A program made the translations under genes and the position numbers. Below the pieces are notes generated by a model, which was given only the letters and a program-made list of their open reading frames with translations, was not told the origin of the DNA and did not search any database. Positions 13,319-24,184 of a stretch of DNA of 64,000 nt are shown piece after piece. Source of the DNA: Corydoras sp. C115 (Eukaryota > Chordata > Actinopteri > Siluriformes > Callichthyidae); the NCBI GenBank assembly GCA_019802505.1, contig JAFMOC010000002.1, forward strand, positions 3,415,001 to 3,479,000. The letters run 5' to 3'. How positions within the stretch are numbered: position 1 is the stretch's first letter; every line of letters starts with the position of its first letter.

Positions 13319-14802
13319 TGCTCAAAAAAAAAAATTAAGGAAACACTCAACAAAGCTGAATGTGCTGACAACAAAATCACACAAAAATTACCAAAAAATA
13401 ATCAAATTTATTAACCAATGGAGGCCTGGATTTGGAGTCACACACAAAATTAAAGTGAAAAAACACAACAGGCTGATCCAACTTTGATGTAATGTCCTTA
13501 AAACAAGTCAAAATGAGACTCAGTATTGTGTGTGGCATCCATGTGCCTGTATGACCTCCCTACAACGCCTGGGCATGCTCCTGATGAGGTGGCGGGTGGT
13601 CTCCTGAGGGATCTCCTCCCAGACCTGGATTTAAGCATCTGCCAACTCCTGGACAGTCTGTGGTGCAACGTGACATTAGTGGATGGAGCGAGACATGATG
13701 TCCCAGATGTGCTCAATTGGATTCAGGTCTGGGGAATGGGCGGGCCAGTCCAGAGCTTCAATGTCTTCATATTGCAGGAACTGCTGACACACTCCAGCCA
13801 CATGAGGTCTAGCATTGTCCTGCATTAGGAGGAACCCAGGGCCAACCGCACCAGCATATGGTCTCACAAGGGGTCTGAGGATCTCATCTCGGTACATAAT
13901 GGCAGTCAGGCTACCTCTGGCGAGCACATGGAGTGCTGTGCGGCCCTCCAAAGAAATGCCACCCCACACCATTACTGACCCACTGCCAAACCGGTCATGC
14001 TGAAGGATGTTGCAGGCAGCAGATCGCTCTCCACGGCGTCTCCAGACTCCAGATGTTACGTCTGTCACATGTGCTCAGTGTGAACCTGCTTTCATATGTG
14101 AATCACACATATGTGATGCGCCAGTGGCGAATTGGCCAATCCTGGTGTTCTCTGGTAAAAGCCAAGCGTCCTGCACGGTGTTGGGCTGTAAGCACAACCC
14201 CCATCTGTGGACATCGGGCCCTCATACCATCTTCATGGAGTCAGTTTCTAACCGTTTTTGTGGCCTGCTGGAAGTCATTTTGTTCCTCCTTTCACAAAGG
14301 TGGAGGTAGCGGTCCTGCTGCTGGGTTGTTGCCCTCGTACGGCCTCCTCCAAGTCTCCTGGTGTACTGGCCTGTCTCCTGTTAGCGCCTCCAGCCTCTGG
14401 ACACTACGCTGACAGACACAGCAAACCTTCTTGCCACAGCTCGCATTGATGTGCCATGAGCTGCACTAGCGGAGCCACTTGTGTGGGTTGTAGAGTACGT
14501 CTCATGCTACCACGAGTGTGAAAGCACCACCAACATTCAAAAGTGACCAAAACATCAGCCAGAATGCACCGGTACTGAAGTGATCTGTGATCCACCTGCT
14601 GAACCACTCCTTTATTGAGTGTGTCTTGCTAATTGGCAATAATTTTAATTGCCAATCTAATTGCCATTCCATTTGCACAACAGCATGTGAAATGGATTGT
14701 CAATAAGTGTTGCTTCCTAAGTGGACAGTTTGATTTCACAGAAGTTTGATTTACTTGGAGTTATTTTTTTTTGCTTAAGTGTTCCCTTTATTTTTTTGAG
14801 CA

Positions 14803-14803
<1 letters not shown>
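13318..14803 (-). mobile_element. Full-length Tc1-family element A
   Basis: About 1.49 kb. The ends are inverted: CTGCTCAAAAAAA at the left, and the same sequence in reverse complement at the right (TTTTTTTGAGCAG). Each end is flanked by TA, the Tc1/mariner target duplication. The second stretch of the repeat (AAGGAAACACT against AAGGGAACACT) also matches. It carries a minus-strand transposase pseudogene and sits within a TA microsatellite. Confidence 0.95.
13520..14505 (-). pseudogene. Tc1-family transposase of element A
   Basis: The minus strand starts at an ATG (14505) reading MRRTLQPTQVA. Later come VWRRRGERSAACNILQHDRF, GSVMVWGGISLEGRTALHVL, LLMQDNARPHVAGVC (second catalytic aspartate) and PDLNPIEHIWDIM (catalytic glutamate). 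It ends near 13520 with the C-terminal HTQY. The N-terminal helix-turn-helix half is shifted between frames, several stops occur before 14068, and a stop follows SRSIH with a frame change afterwards. The best intact stretch is 13676-14068, about 130 codons. The element is not autonomous. Confidence 0.92.

Positions 14804-14855
<52 letters not shown>
14804..14855. repeat. (TA)n array between two Tc1 elements
   Basis: A pure TA dinucleotide array separates the right end of element A from the left end of element B, supplying a TA flank to both. Confidence 0.95.
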
Positions 14856-14858
<3 letters not shown>

Positions 14859-16464
14859 TACCGTTCAAAAGTTTAGGGTCACATTGAAATGTCCTAATTT
14901 TTGAAGAAAAAGCACTGTACTTCTCAATAAAGATAACTTTAAACTAGTCCTAACTTTAAACAAATACACTCTATACATTGTTAATGTGGTAAATGACTAT
15001 TCTAGCTGCAAATGTCATTTTTTTGGTGCAATATCTACATAGGTGTATAGAGGCCCATTTCCAGCAACTAACACTCCAGTGTTCTAATGGTACAATGTGT
15101 TTGCTCATTGGCTCAGAAGGCTTATTGATGATTAGAAAACCCTTGTGCAATCATGTTCACACACCTGAAAACAGTCTAGCTCATTACAGAAGCTACAAAA
15201 CTGACCTTCCTTTGAGCAGATTGAGTTTCTGGAGCATCACATTTGTGGGGTCAATTAAACACTCAAAATGGCCAGAAAAAGAGAACTTTCATCTGAAACT
15301 CGACAGTCTATTTCTTGTTCTTAGAAATGAAGGCTATTCCATGCGAGAAATTGCTAAGATATTGAAGATTTCCTACAACGGTGTGTACTACTCCCTTCAG
15401 AGGACAGCACAAACAGGCTCTAACCAGAGTAGAAAAAGAAGTGGGAGGCCGCGTTGCACAACTAAACAAGAAGATAAGTACATTAGAGTCTCTAGTTTGA
15501 GAAACAGACACCTCACAGGTCCCCAACTGGCATCTTCATTAAATAGTACCCACAAAACTACTATAACTACTACTACAGTGTCAACTTCTACAGTGAAGAG
15601 GCAGCTGCGGGATTTTGGACTTCAGGGCAGAGTGGCAAAGAAAAAGCCATATATGAGACTGGCCAATAAAAGAAAAAGATTAAGATGGGCAAAAGAACAC
15701 AGACATTGGACAGAGGAAGACTGGAAAAAAGTGTTGTGGATGGATGAATCCAAGTTTGAGGTGTTTGGATAACAGAGAAGAACGTTTGTGAGACGCAGAA
15801 CAAATGAAAAGATGCTGGAAGAATGCCTGACGCCATCTGTTAAGCATGGTGGAGGTAATGTGATGGTCTGGGGTTGCTTTGGTGCTGGTAAGGTGGGAGA
15901 TTTGTACAGGGTAAAAGGGATTTTGAATAAGGAAGGCTATCACTCCATTTTGCAATGCCATGCCATGCCCAGTGGACAGCGCTTGATTGGAGCCAATTTC
16001 GTCCTACAACAGGACAATGACCCTAAACACACCTCCAAATTGTGCAAGAACTATTTACAGCAGAAGCAGGCAGCTGGTATTCTATCGGTAATGGAGTGGC
16101 CAGCATTGAGCTGTTGTGGGAGCAGCTTGACCGTATGGTACGCCAGAAGTGCCCATCCAACCAATCCAACTTGTGGGAGCTGTTTCTAGAAGTGTGGGGT
16201 GCAATTTCTCCAGCTTACCTCAACAAATTAACAGCTAGAATGCCAAAGGTGTGCAACGCTGAAATTGCTGCAAATGGAGGATTCTTTGACGAAAGCAAAG
16301 TTTGATGTAAAAACAATGTTATTTCAAATACAAATCATTATTTCTAACCTTGTCAATGTCTTGACTCTATTTTCTATTCATTTCACAACGTATGGTGGTG
16401 AAAAAGCGTGACTTTTCATGGAAAACACAAAATTGTTCGGGTGACCCTAAACTTTTGAACGGTA

Positions 16465-16467
<3 letters not shown>
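14856..16467 (+). mobile_element. Full-length Tc1-family element B
   Basis: About 1.61 kb, flanked by TA. The left end CACTACCGTTCAAAAGTTT is matched by its reverse complement at the right end, followed by matching AGGGTCAC. The interior carries a nearly complete plus-strand transposase frame. This is the best preserved autonomous-type transposon in the window. Confidence 0.97.
15268..16305 (+). pseudogene. Tc1-family transposase of element B, three lesions
   Basis: The frame opens MARKRELSSETRQS at 15268. A one-base insertion near 15309-15313 shifts the frame. The paired-type DNA-binding region follows (EGYSMREIAKILKISYNGVY, RSGRPR), then the first catalytic aspartate in LWMDESKFEVFG. An in-frame TAA at 15770-15772 interrupts, after which the same frame resumes with VKHGGGNVMVWGC and LQQDNDPKHTS (second aspartate). 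Near 16105 the codons for SPDLNP are missing and the frame changes, rejoining at IELLWE (catalytic glutamate) and ending GGFFDESKV. About 340 codons is normal family length. It is inactive, but only lightly damaged. Confidence 0.95.

Positions 16468-16527
<60 letters not shown>
16468..16527. repeat. (TA)n array right of Tc1 element B
   Basis: Third segment of the split TA array. It supplies the right TA flank of element B and borders the right arm of the host hAT-like element. Confidence 0.95.
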
Positions 16528-16530
<3 letters not shown>

Positions 16531-16978
16531 CTAAAGCAGTTCAATGCATGTTTTCATGTGATGGTGCTTGAGCTTTGATTTACATAACACTTTTACTTTT
16601 TTACTTTAAGTACATGTAGGTGAATGTTCTTTTATACCTTGACTTACAAAAAAACAAACAAAAAAAACCTTCAACTTTTACTCAAGTAATAATTTTCAAT
16701 ATACTAATACTTTTTAAGTATGGAACTTTAGTACTTATGCCACCTCTTATGTGGCCTCAAGCCATATGTGCCTCAAAGTACAGTCAATGCAGGGTTTTTT
16801 TTTCACCAAGAACCGACTCATTACCTGGTAGCTTTAAATTATGAAATCACCAGGTAAAAAGTCGGTACAACAATTAAAAAAAAAAGATTAATTTTTATAT
16901 GTATTTTTGACAAGAAATTTCAGTAATAGTAAAAGTCTAATTTTAAAATATTCCACCATCATTCTAACATTCTTCATA

Positions 16979-17615
16979 CAGTTAAAATTATTCAACCCCC
17001 AGTAAAGTAAAGCGTTTTAGAAAGTTTGACGTTTATTTTGTATCTTCTTCACAATCAGGTCAAAGAAGGTATTTAATTTAAAAATAAACAAATGCAACTA
17101 AAATTACAACAATATATTTGTTGTACAACAACATCCTTTTAGTAATTTACTCATTGACAAAATTATTCAACCCCTTAGTCACATATATCATTGGTACAAC
17201 TCCCTTTGGCAGTAATAACGTCCTTCAGCCATGAAACATAACTTGACAAGTTTCTTCTTCATCTAAAGGTATCTCAGCCCATTCCTCATGGGCAAAGTCC
17301 TCTAGTTCATTGACATTCTTGGGCTTGCGTGCCTTCAAGTCCCACCATAGATTTTCTATGGGATGTAAGTCAGGTGATTGTGATGGCTACTCCAGAATCT
17401 TCCAACACTTCTTCTGCAACCAAGCCCTTGTAGAATTTGAGGTATGCTTGGGATCATTGTCTTGTTGGAAGTTCCAACATCTCCCAAGCCTCAGCTTTGT
17501 CACTGACTGCATGATATTGCAAGATGGAAAATGGTCCTTAATGGAAACAGCCAAATAAAAAGGGACAGATATTTCTACATAAAATTGTATTGACAAATTT
17601 TTACCCTCCAATTTT
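16979..17615 (-). mobile_element. Tc1-like element remnant C
   Basis: Starts after TA with CAGTTAAAATTATTCAACCC, and a related inner AAAATTATTCAACCCC motif recurs near 17159. The minus strand then encodes FQQDNDPKHTSNSTRAWLQK (17387-17611), the second catalytic aspartate region, followed by degraded codons for the C-terminus. The 5' half and the other end are gone. The end sequence differs from elements A and B, so it is a different family. Confidence 0.8.
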
Positions 17616-20515
17616 TACCTTTCTCTGTGAAACAGCAGTTTCTTAAAAGGCGCCTTAACTTATAGCTATCTTTTTAAATATCATTGACAATCCTCAAAAT
17701 TAAATTAAGAACACATTTATTTACTTTAGCATTTCAATTACCTTTGTAGATAAATGGTGTAGTGCTCAGGTAAAAATCAATCACATTGTTATTGTTAACT
17801 GGAAAGTTAAGGGCCATCATTTTTCTATTTTACAACACTCAGCAATAGCAGATAGAGTGTGTTGCTAACATGTTGAATCTTTAAAATTTTCTGAACAGAT
17901 GGACACAGACAGCTTTATTCATCCCATAAATTTAGCACCCAGTAAGCAGGTAAATAAAAATAAAATGAAGCACAGTAATAATACATAATAATATATGATA
18001 TTATGCTATAGTTTTTCACATTGTATTTTCACATACAATCAGAAAGATTTATTATTACGGCAACAATAAGAAAATGAATAAATTGATCTATTGTTCATAT
18101 AATAGACTTGGTTTCGGTTGAACTAGAGACTTAAATGTATCCATACATAATCTGCATATTATTATTATTTTACACCAGTGAACACTGCCTGGCTGCTTAA
18201 AGAGTCATATAAAAACAGTTCTCAATGTCATTGTCACTTTATCTTGCTCTTTGGTGATTCACACTTAAATGGTATCACTGCTTTGAGACAATGGACACAT
18301 TGTAGGTAGAAAAGGGAGGTCACCAGCAGAGCAGTATTAGTACGTGTTTTATTGTTGAAGATGATTTGCATGATGGTTGGAGCTTTATACCACTACGTAT
18401 GTGGTATGAATATTCTATATTTTCAATTTGAGAGATCAGCAGTCCTAATGACGAAATATTTGGTCATCTAAATCCCATCCCAGTTTTGCACAACAACTTT
18501 ATTCCAAACTCCATCCTGAGCCACACATTTAGTATTTACATTTAGTAAGCAATGTTAAAGACATTTAGCAAAGAAGCAGACAAACAGGAATCCACTAAAT
18601 CATTAGGAAAAAAAAAAAATTTCACAAAGCTGAAATCACTTTAAGTCAACTGATCATACAATGAAATTTAGTTGGGCTTGGTGTATTAAAGGATCTGTGG
18701 GAAAACATGCAAATCAGCATTTAATAAAACAGACTTCATGCACTTTTAACGTACTGTTTGAAGTTAGATTAATATACAGCAAGGAATAAAGTAAGGAAGC
18801 AATATGGTAATTATTCAGCTTCTCATTTAAAAAAGAAAGGAAATCACTGGGAAAGCACTATGGGAGCACTGCATTTACATTCATGGACATACACAAAGTA
18901 ACAGCAGATGTAGATGGATGGACATAGAGGCACCGTCTTTCTGTACTTGTCCCTCTGTATAGTCAGCAACTAGTAATCACATGGGAGCAAAGTGTGAGAG
19001 GTGACAAGAGCGGACTGATTGCGTACTGCGGGAGTAGAAACACTGAGTGTAATGCTGTGTCAGCACTTAAGACGTGAGTGATGAAAGAATGAGCGACTCT
19101 CCCATCAAAAAAGCCTTTAGAGCTTTCTAACTCAACACACTAATATTGGCCACACACTGTGTTGAAACTGTTCATAGTGTACTAGTGCACAAAAACTAAC
19201 TCAAACACTGTGCTTGTGTACTAGTGTAATTAGGAAGTACTTCTGTAGTACACCTATAGGCTTGTTCTTATTTTGAATTCCATGTTAAGACAGTCATTCC
19301 TGAATTATATAGGACTAAATAAAATTTAATTTTATATACTTTATGTAGGGCTGACATGACCCATTTAGTTTAACTGAAGCAAGCTAGATAGTTCACTGCC
19401 GAAGTATTGAAGAGGTTGCTGCCATTTGGACCCATATTTTATAACATGCATAATGTACTATAATGTATGTACTAAAAATAAACTGCTATTTAAATGGTCT
19501 TAAACTTAGACAAGTGTCGGTGCTGTAAGTAGGGTCTTAGTTATAGTACGAGTTCTTTATTACTGCAGCATTTGCAAATGAATTTTAAATACAGTATTAC
19601 CCTACAAGGGGCGCATTTGCACAATACTCACCCTGGACTTAACTGTGATGCAGTACTGCCCTACCCATATACATGGGTCACATGTTATTTAAATGTCATA
19701 CTGGAATCATAATAATATCTGAAGCCAATCACGTTTTGACACTTTAGAAAATTACACATTACTGTTTACTACTCGAAATTGACATATGGAACATGCATTT
19801 TTACTACAATTTAACCAATACAGTTACCTTACAAAGTTTTGATTCTAAAATAACTACTTATGCAGACCTTTTGGTTTCATAAGCATTTAACCTCCTGAGC
19901 CAATATTTCAGCTGTAATTGCACTCTTTTTGGAATATTATATCTCAATCAGCATTTTACATCTGGATACTGATATTTTTTCCCCATTCTTTTTGGCAAAA
20001 TTACTAAAGTCCTGTCTGATTGGACAGAGACTGCAGAGTAATTCTCAAACCTGACCACAAGTTGGATTGATATGTGTTTTTTTAGTTGAGGTTTCTGGTT
20101 TTAAATCACATAATTTTAGTTCTGGAAGCATGAAATCACAACTGTCCTGAAAAAAAGGTGAACCATCGGAATCAGAGCAGACCTTAAAAGCTCTAAAGGG
20201 TGGGACGGAATTCTTGCTATTTAATTAGTTTTCATTTCTCAAATTCATAGGAAACAAATGCCTAAAACTTAACGGCTTTTACCATGCTTCATTTTGGAAA
20301 CCATGTTTACAGAATGTTGGATTGAGCTCCTGCCAAACGTGGCACACCAAAAGGAAATAATTAATTACTATTAAGGTGCTTTTTAAGACTTGAGTAAATG
20401 TTATTAAGCCCAGTTGTAATGACAACACTGATCAATTCATTTTTTTTTTTTTTTTTTACTTTGGTTGTTCTAAATTTGGGAGATTTTGAGAACCTTAGCT
20501 TTGAAAGAGTGTTTC
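17616..20515. other. Non-coding stretch
   Basis: About 2.9 kb without a recognised gene, RNA or repeat. Base composition is typical of the window. Confidence 0.5.
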
Positions 20516-20645
20516 ATTTCATTACATTTATTATATTATGTCATCAAAAGTGCCTTACAATTATCCCAAATTGATGGTTGAGGTAACAATATGGAGTCAG
20601 CCATGATATAGCACCCCTGGAGCAATGAGGGTTTAGGGCCTGATC
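20516..20645. repeat. Interspersed repeat fragment, copy 1
   Basis: TATCCCAAATTGATGGTTG, then GTCAGCCATGATATAGCACC, matches in order a stretch at 32590-32790, so the two are copies of one dispersed repeat. It resembles a repeat common in ostariophysan fish that carries a 'cttacaattatc' core. It abuts and probably truncated the neighbouring Tc1 element. Confidence 0.6.
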
Positions 20646-21700
20646 GATAGGATTGAGATCATGGCTTTATGTTGACCACTGCAAAACCTTGACTTTTATA
20701 CTTAAGCCTCTCTGTAACCAGTATGGCACTGGTGTAAGACTCATTTGCACCCAAGCTTTAACTTCCAGGCTGATGTCTTCAGATGTGGCTTCAGTATTTC
20801 TACTTAGAGTTCTTTCCTCATGATACCATCTGTTTTGTGACATGCACCAGTCCCTCAACCTGATGCCTAGATTTAACAGTTTTCTCAGTGTTCCCCCAAA
20901 TAGTTAGATTTTATTTTCAGCAGACCACAGGAGATATATCTAAATATTAAGGTCCTTGTGTCTGTGTGCATTTGCAAACATTAATCTGGCTTTTTTATGT
21001 TTTTTTAATAATGTAATGGCTTCTTCTTGGCAGAGTGACCTTTCAGCCCATGTCGATACAGTGCTCATTTCACTGTGGATACTGACACAATCTTACCAGC
21101 TTCAGCCAGCATCTTGACAAGATTTTTACAAGACTTTTTTCTTGACCAGAATATGGATTGATATGCACATTTCTGGGACACAGAACCAGTCTCCTTCCCA
21201 AGCGGTTGTAATGGCTGGACATTCCCATCTTGTTTGTACTTGCGTATAATTGTTTGTACAGATGAACAAGGCACCTTCAGGCTTCTGGATATTGCACCCA
21301 AGATTGAACCACTCTTGTGCAAGTCCACAATTCTTTTCCTGATATCTTGACTGATTTCTTTTGACCTTCCCATGAGGTTACACAAAAACGCAGTGTGCTT
21401 CATGTATTCAGATGTTGCCAATAAGCCTATCAGAAGCTTCCAAAGACATGACATCATTATACAGGCTGTCCCAAATTGTTTAAAGGCATAGTAATTTTAG
21501 TAAACTTGACTTTGAAGAAAGCAAAAATAATATGCCTTAAAAATTTCACTCATTATTCTGGCATTTAGCAAAATGAAATAATTTTGGTAATCCATTTTGA
21601 ACTAAAACTGGAAAAGTTTATTCTGATTTCATGTCAGACTGTATAAAACTACACATTATTTTTTTTCCTTACCGTGTTTGTAAACTTCTGGTTTCAGATG
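20646..21700 (-). mobile_element. Tdr1/Sleeping Beauty-type Tc1 element, damaged
   Basis: The right end (21675-21700, followed by TA) reads GTTTGTAAACTTCTGGTTTC, which resembles the terminal repeat of the salmonid/zebrafish Tdr1 group. Inner sequence such as AAGTTTATTCTGATTTCATG also fits. The left end is missing, replaced by another repeat at 20645. Sequence for both the N-terminal and C-terminal transposase halves is present in minus orientation, separated by a diverged middle. Confidence 0.85.
21065..21373 (-). pseudogene. Tc1 transposase N-terminal domain (Sleeping Beauty type)
   Basis: From the ATG at 21373 the minus strand reads MGRSKEISQDIRKRIVDLHK, then SGSILGAISRSLKVPCSSVQ and TIIRKYKQDGNVQP. 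This is the paired-like helix-turn-helix that binds the terminal repeats in this clade. It continues to VSVSTVK and stops at 21065. The usual GRR hook motif is altered. The DDE catalytic half survives only as broken antisense sequence at about 20650-20880. About 103 codons remain of the roughly 340 expected. Confidence 0.93.
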
Positions 21701-21702
21701 TA

Positions 21703-22979
21703 GGTAATATGCAATTTAGGTTTAGCTCCCCCTGATGGAAACTTACCACTGTTCACTAGTCCAATTCTTAATAAAAGTTTGTACTTAAGAGTACTAAAAC
21801 TTGCCAAGAAATTTAACAAAACTAAACCAATAAAATAGGAGAAAACGTGTGTATGCATTTTAGACAAAAACACCTAATTACTATAATCTTAATTTCAACT
21901 AACATTTTACATCTTGTTAGTCAGAGCATATAGTTAGTATGTGCAATACATTTTATGAAGTCTCAAAAAGCTGTTGGCTGAAACATATCAAACTCTGCAT
22001 TAGTTTAGCAATGTAGTCCTTTAGTCCATCACAAAGTGCTGACACAGATGTGTGTGGAGTAAATAACGACTATCCCTAAACAGCCCACTCTTTTCCACTA
22101 AAGCGGAAGGGTTAGAACACAAATAGCACTCTCTTTGGTGAAATGAAATTGTGTTTGCTTTGAGATATAGGGCATTACCTAAAACAACATAGAAAGAATG
22201 CCATTATTAAGCAGACTAAAAAGAACAGTGCCCACACAGCCAAGTGGATACATTCATTTTGCAAACATTACATATACAATGAAGCTAATTCAAAAGAAGT
22301 AACAATGCAACATGACACAGCAAGTCAAACTAAAGAAAACTGGTCAGTGGTCAGCAAAATGTTACACAATGCAAATTGCAGACCTATGTGGAGAAATTCA
22401 GATGAAATAAAGCAACAAACATTTAAAAGTATGCTAACCACAATGTGGCAAAAGTACTAAACCACTGCTACAATGCACAGATACCTTCTGTCTCTGCAGC
22501 AGCTGGAGCCAAAACCCACATTCTAAAAACTGCACCAAGACTAGCAAAACTAGGGAATTCCCTACCATTGCTAATTTTAAACTATCTAGATCTAAATGTA
22601 GATACAAAAAGTCCTGTTTTCAGGGTTTACACAATAGCACATTATGGTTAATGTTAAAGCATTTCATGAAATAAGGGACAGGGTAGGTTTAAAAAAAGTG
22701 TTCCTAATGAATTAGCATCAGTTAAGAGTGCACTCACACATAAGCTGTCTTTCAGTACGCTCCCACAGTGAATATATACAGACACACAAACTGAATGAAT
22801 TCAATACAAACACACACACACACACCTTACGCTTACATTTATTTGGAAATTAATCTTCAGAAAAATCCCAAACACAGCCTAACACTGACAGTAACCTTGG
22901 AAACTAACTAATGTGCGGGAGCCAACTTCTCTTTTTAAAACTAATCAGAAGGTATTAGCTATTGTTTGTTTGAACATTG
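21703..22979. other. Non-coding stretch with short (CA)n
   Basis: No gene recognised. A short CA microsatellite lies at about 22807-22826. The 68-codon frame at 22445-22651 has no recognised domain. Confidence 0.5.
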
Positions 22980-23082
22980 ATGTCTGACATCGATTGCTAT
23001 ATAGAACACATACATTGCTAAAGTATGTGCATGTATGTATGTATGTATGTATGTGTTCTATATAGCAATCAATGTCAGACAT
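22980..23082. repeat. 36-bp inverted repeat forming a near-perfect hairpin
   Basis: Arm 22980-23015 (starts ATGTCTGACATCGATTGC) pairs with arm 23047-23082 over 36 bp with a single mismatch. The 31-base loop contains a (GTAT)n tract. No flanking TA or other clear target duplication was seen. It could be a tiny foldback transposon, a palindrome that arose at the microsatellite, or a hairpin RNA locus. Confidence 0.85.
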
Positions 23083-24184
23083 TAACCATGTTAAAACATA
23101 CCTAAAATGCAGTATTGCAGAGATGTTGAGCTGTTATGCACTGGCAGCATGTGAAAGGTGTTCATCCCCCCCCCCCTTCAGCCTATGAAGGCTGGGCTAG
23201 GATCCAGCCAAATGTAATTGATAAACACTTTTTTCCCATTAAAGTCAAACAAAACTATTTGTATTTTATGTATTAACCACTCATATTTTTTAATGGTCAG
23301 AATGTAAAATGATTTGGATGGTGGATGATTCTCTGAAGGGCTCAGAATCAGGTGTGCTGCTGGAATTTTTAAAAACCTCCATGTCTCTGCTGGACCTGAC
23401 CAAGTTTCACCAGTTCTATTAGGAGACCTACACTCCAGCAAATTAATATGTTTATGGAAAGCTACACAAAACCATTGACTCAAGTAAAGCCTTTAAACTT
23501 CAAAGCCACAAAAAAAACTTACAACTTATTTGTAAGTTAGAGAAGTGCTAGAGAAGTGTGTAAATAAATTGATTAAATAAAGTGTTTTATAACAGGTCCC
23601 AGCACCATGATTTCTTAACGTGGATCATGAGCTTTTTTCATGAGAACTGCAATTAGACCTGCTTCTGGCTGAGAGACATTGGCTTAAATATGGGGACTTG
23701 ACATTACGGCACCCGATATAGCAGATTCTTCCAGCTGCATGTTCACTGATGCTGCTACTAAGCTCTACTTCAATGATGTCAATCCTAAAACTGCTCCCTA
23801 AATTTGCCTGATATATTTACAAAGGTATCCTGCCACTTCAAAAGCACAACATAAAAATTAACATGTCCTTTCTAGACCCCAACTGCCATAATAGAGATAT
23901 GTGTGCTTGGTTAAAACTGTTATAAATTAAAACATGAGAAAAACTTAAATATCCTTAAGGTGAATTTAAATATATGACTGTAATTACCATGCAGATGTAG
24001 TATAACAAAATACACATTTTAAGACTTTGCATCAGTTCATACTCAGCAGATTGGATTCTGTGTTTAAGACTTGAGCTCAGGACTACCATGATTATGTGCT
24101 AAGTTAACTGGTAAAATACTCAAATGCAATGTTTTTTTTCCCCACATAAAATCTGTAATGTTGCTGAAACTCAGAAACATTGTT
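23083..24184. other. Non-coding stretch with a palindromic-repeat fragment
   Basis: Holds a poly-C run (about 23167-23177). At about 23310-23410, GGATGGTGGATGATTCTC and GTGCTGCTGGAATTTTTAAA resemble part of the palindromic family found at 28145-28625. The 101-codon minus frame over it is not a gene. Confidence 0.45.

Larger units (their letters stand above)
12496..16757. mobile_element. hAT-like element hosting two nested Tc1 elements
   Basis: Both ends carry the CTTTTTACTTCTACTC / TACTTTTTAAGTATGG type of subterminal sequence seen in a widespread fish hAT group. The right end reads GCCACCTCT, and the outermost sequence on each side is an imperfect 8-bp duplication, TGTGGCCC (12496-12503) and TGTGGCCT (16750-16757). 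A short frame at 12679-12921 ends NHHGEGDCFVCPKIKRS, possibly a first transposase exon. The TA array in the middle has been invaded by two Tc1 elements that supply about 3.1 kb. The hAT assignment is by pattern memory; the ends are degenerate. Confidence 0.5.

Noticed and set aside
15308..15526. Minus frames over Tc1 element B (also 15588-15961)
   Set aside because: Antisense shadows of the plus-strand transposase.
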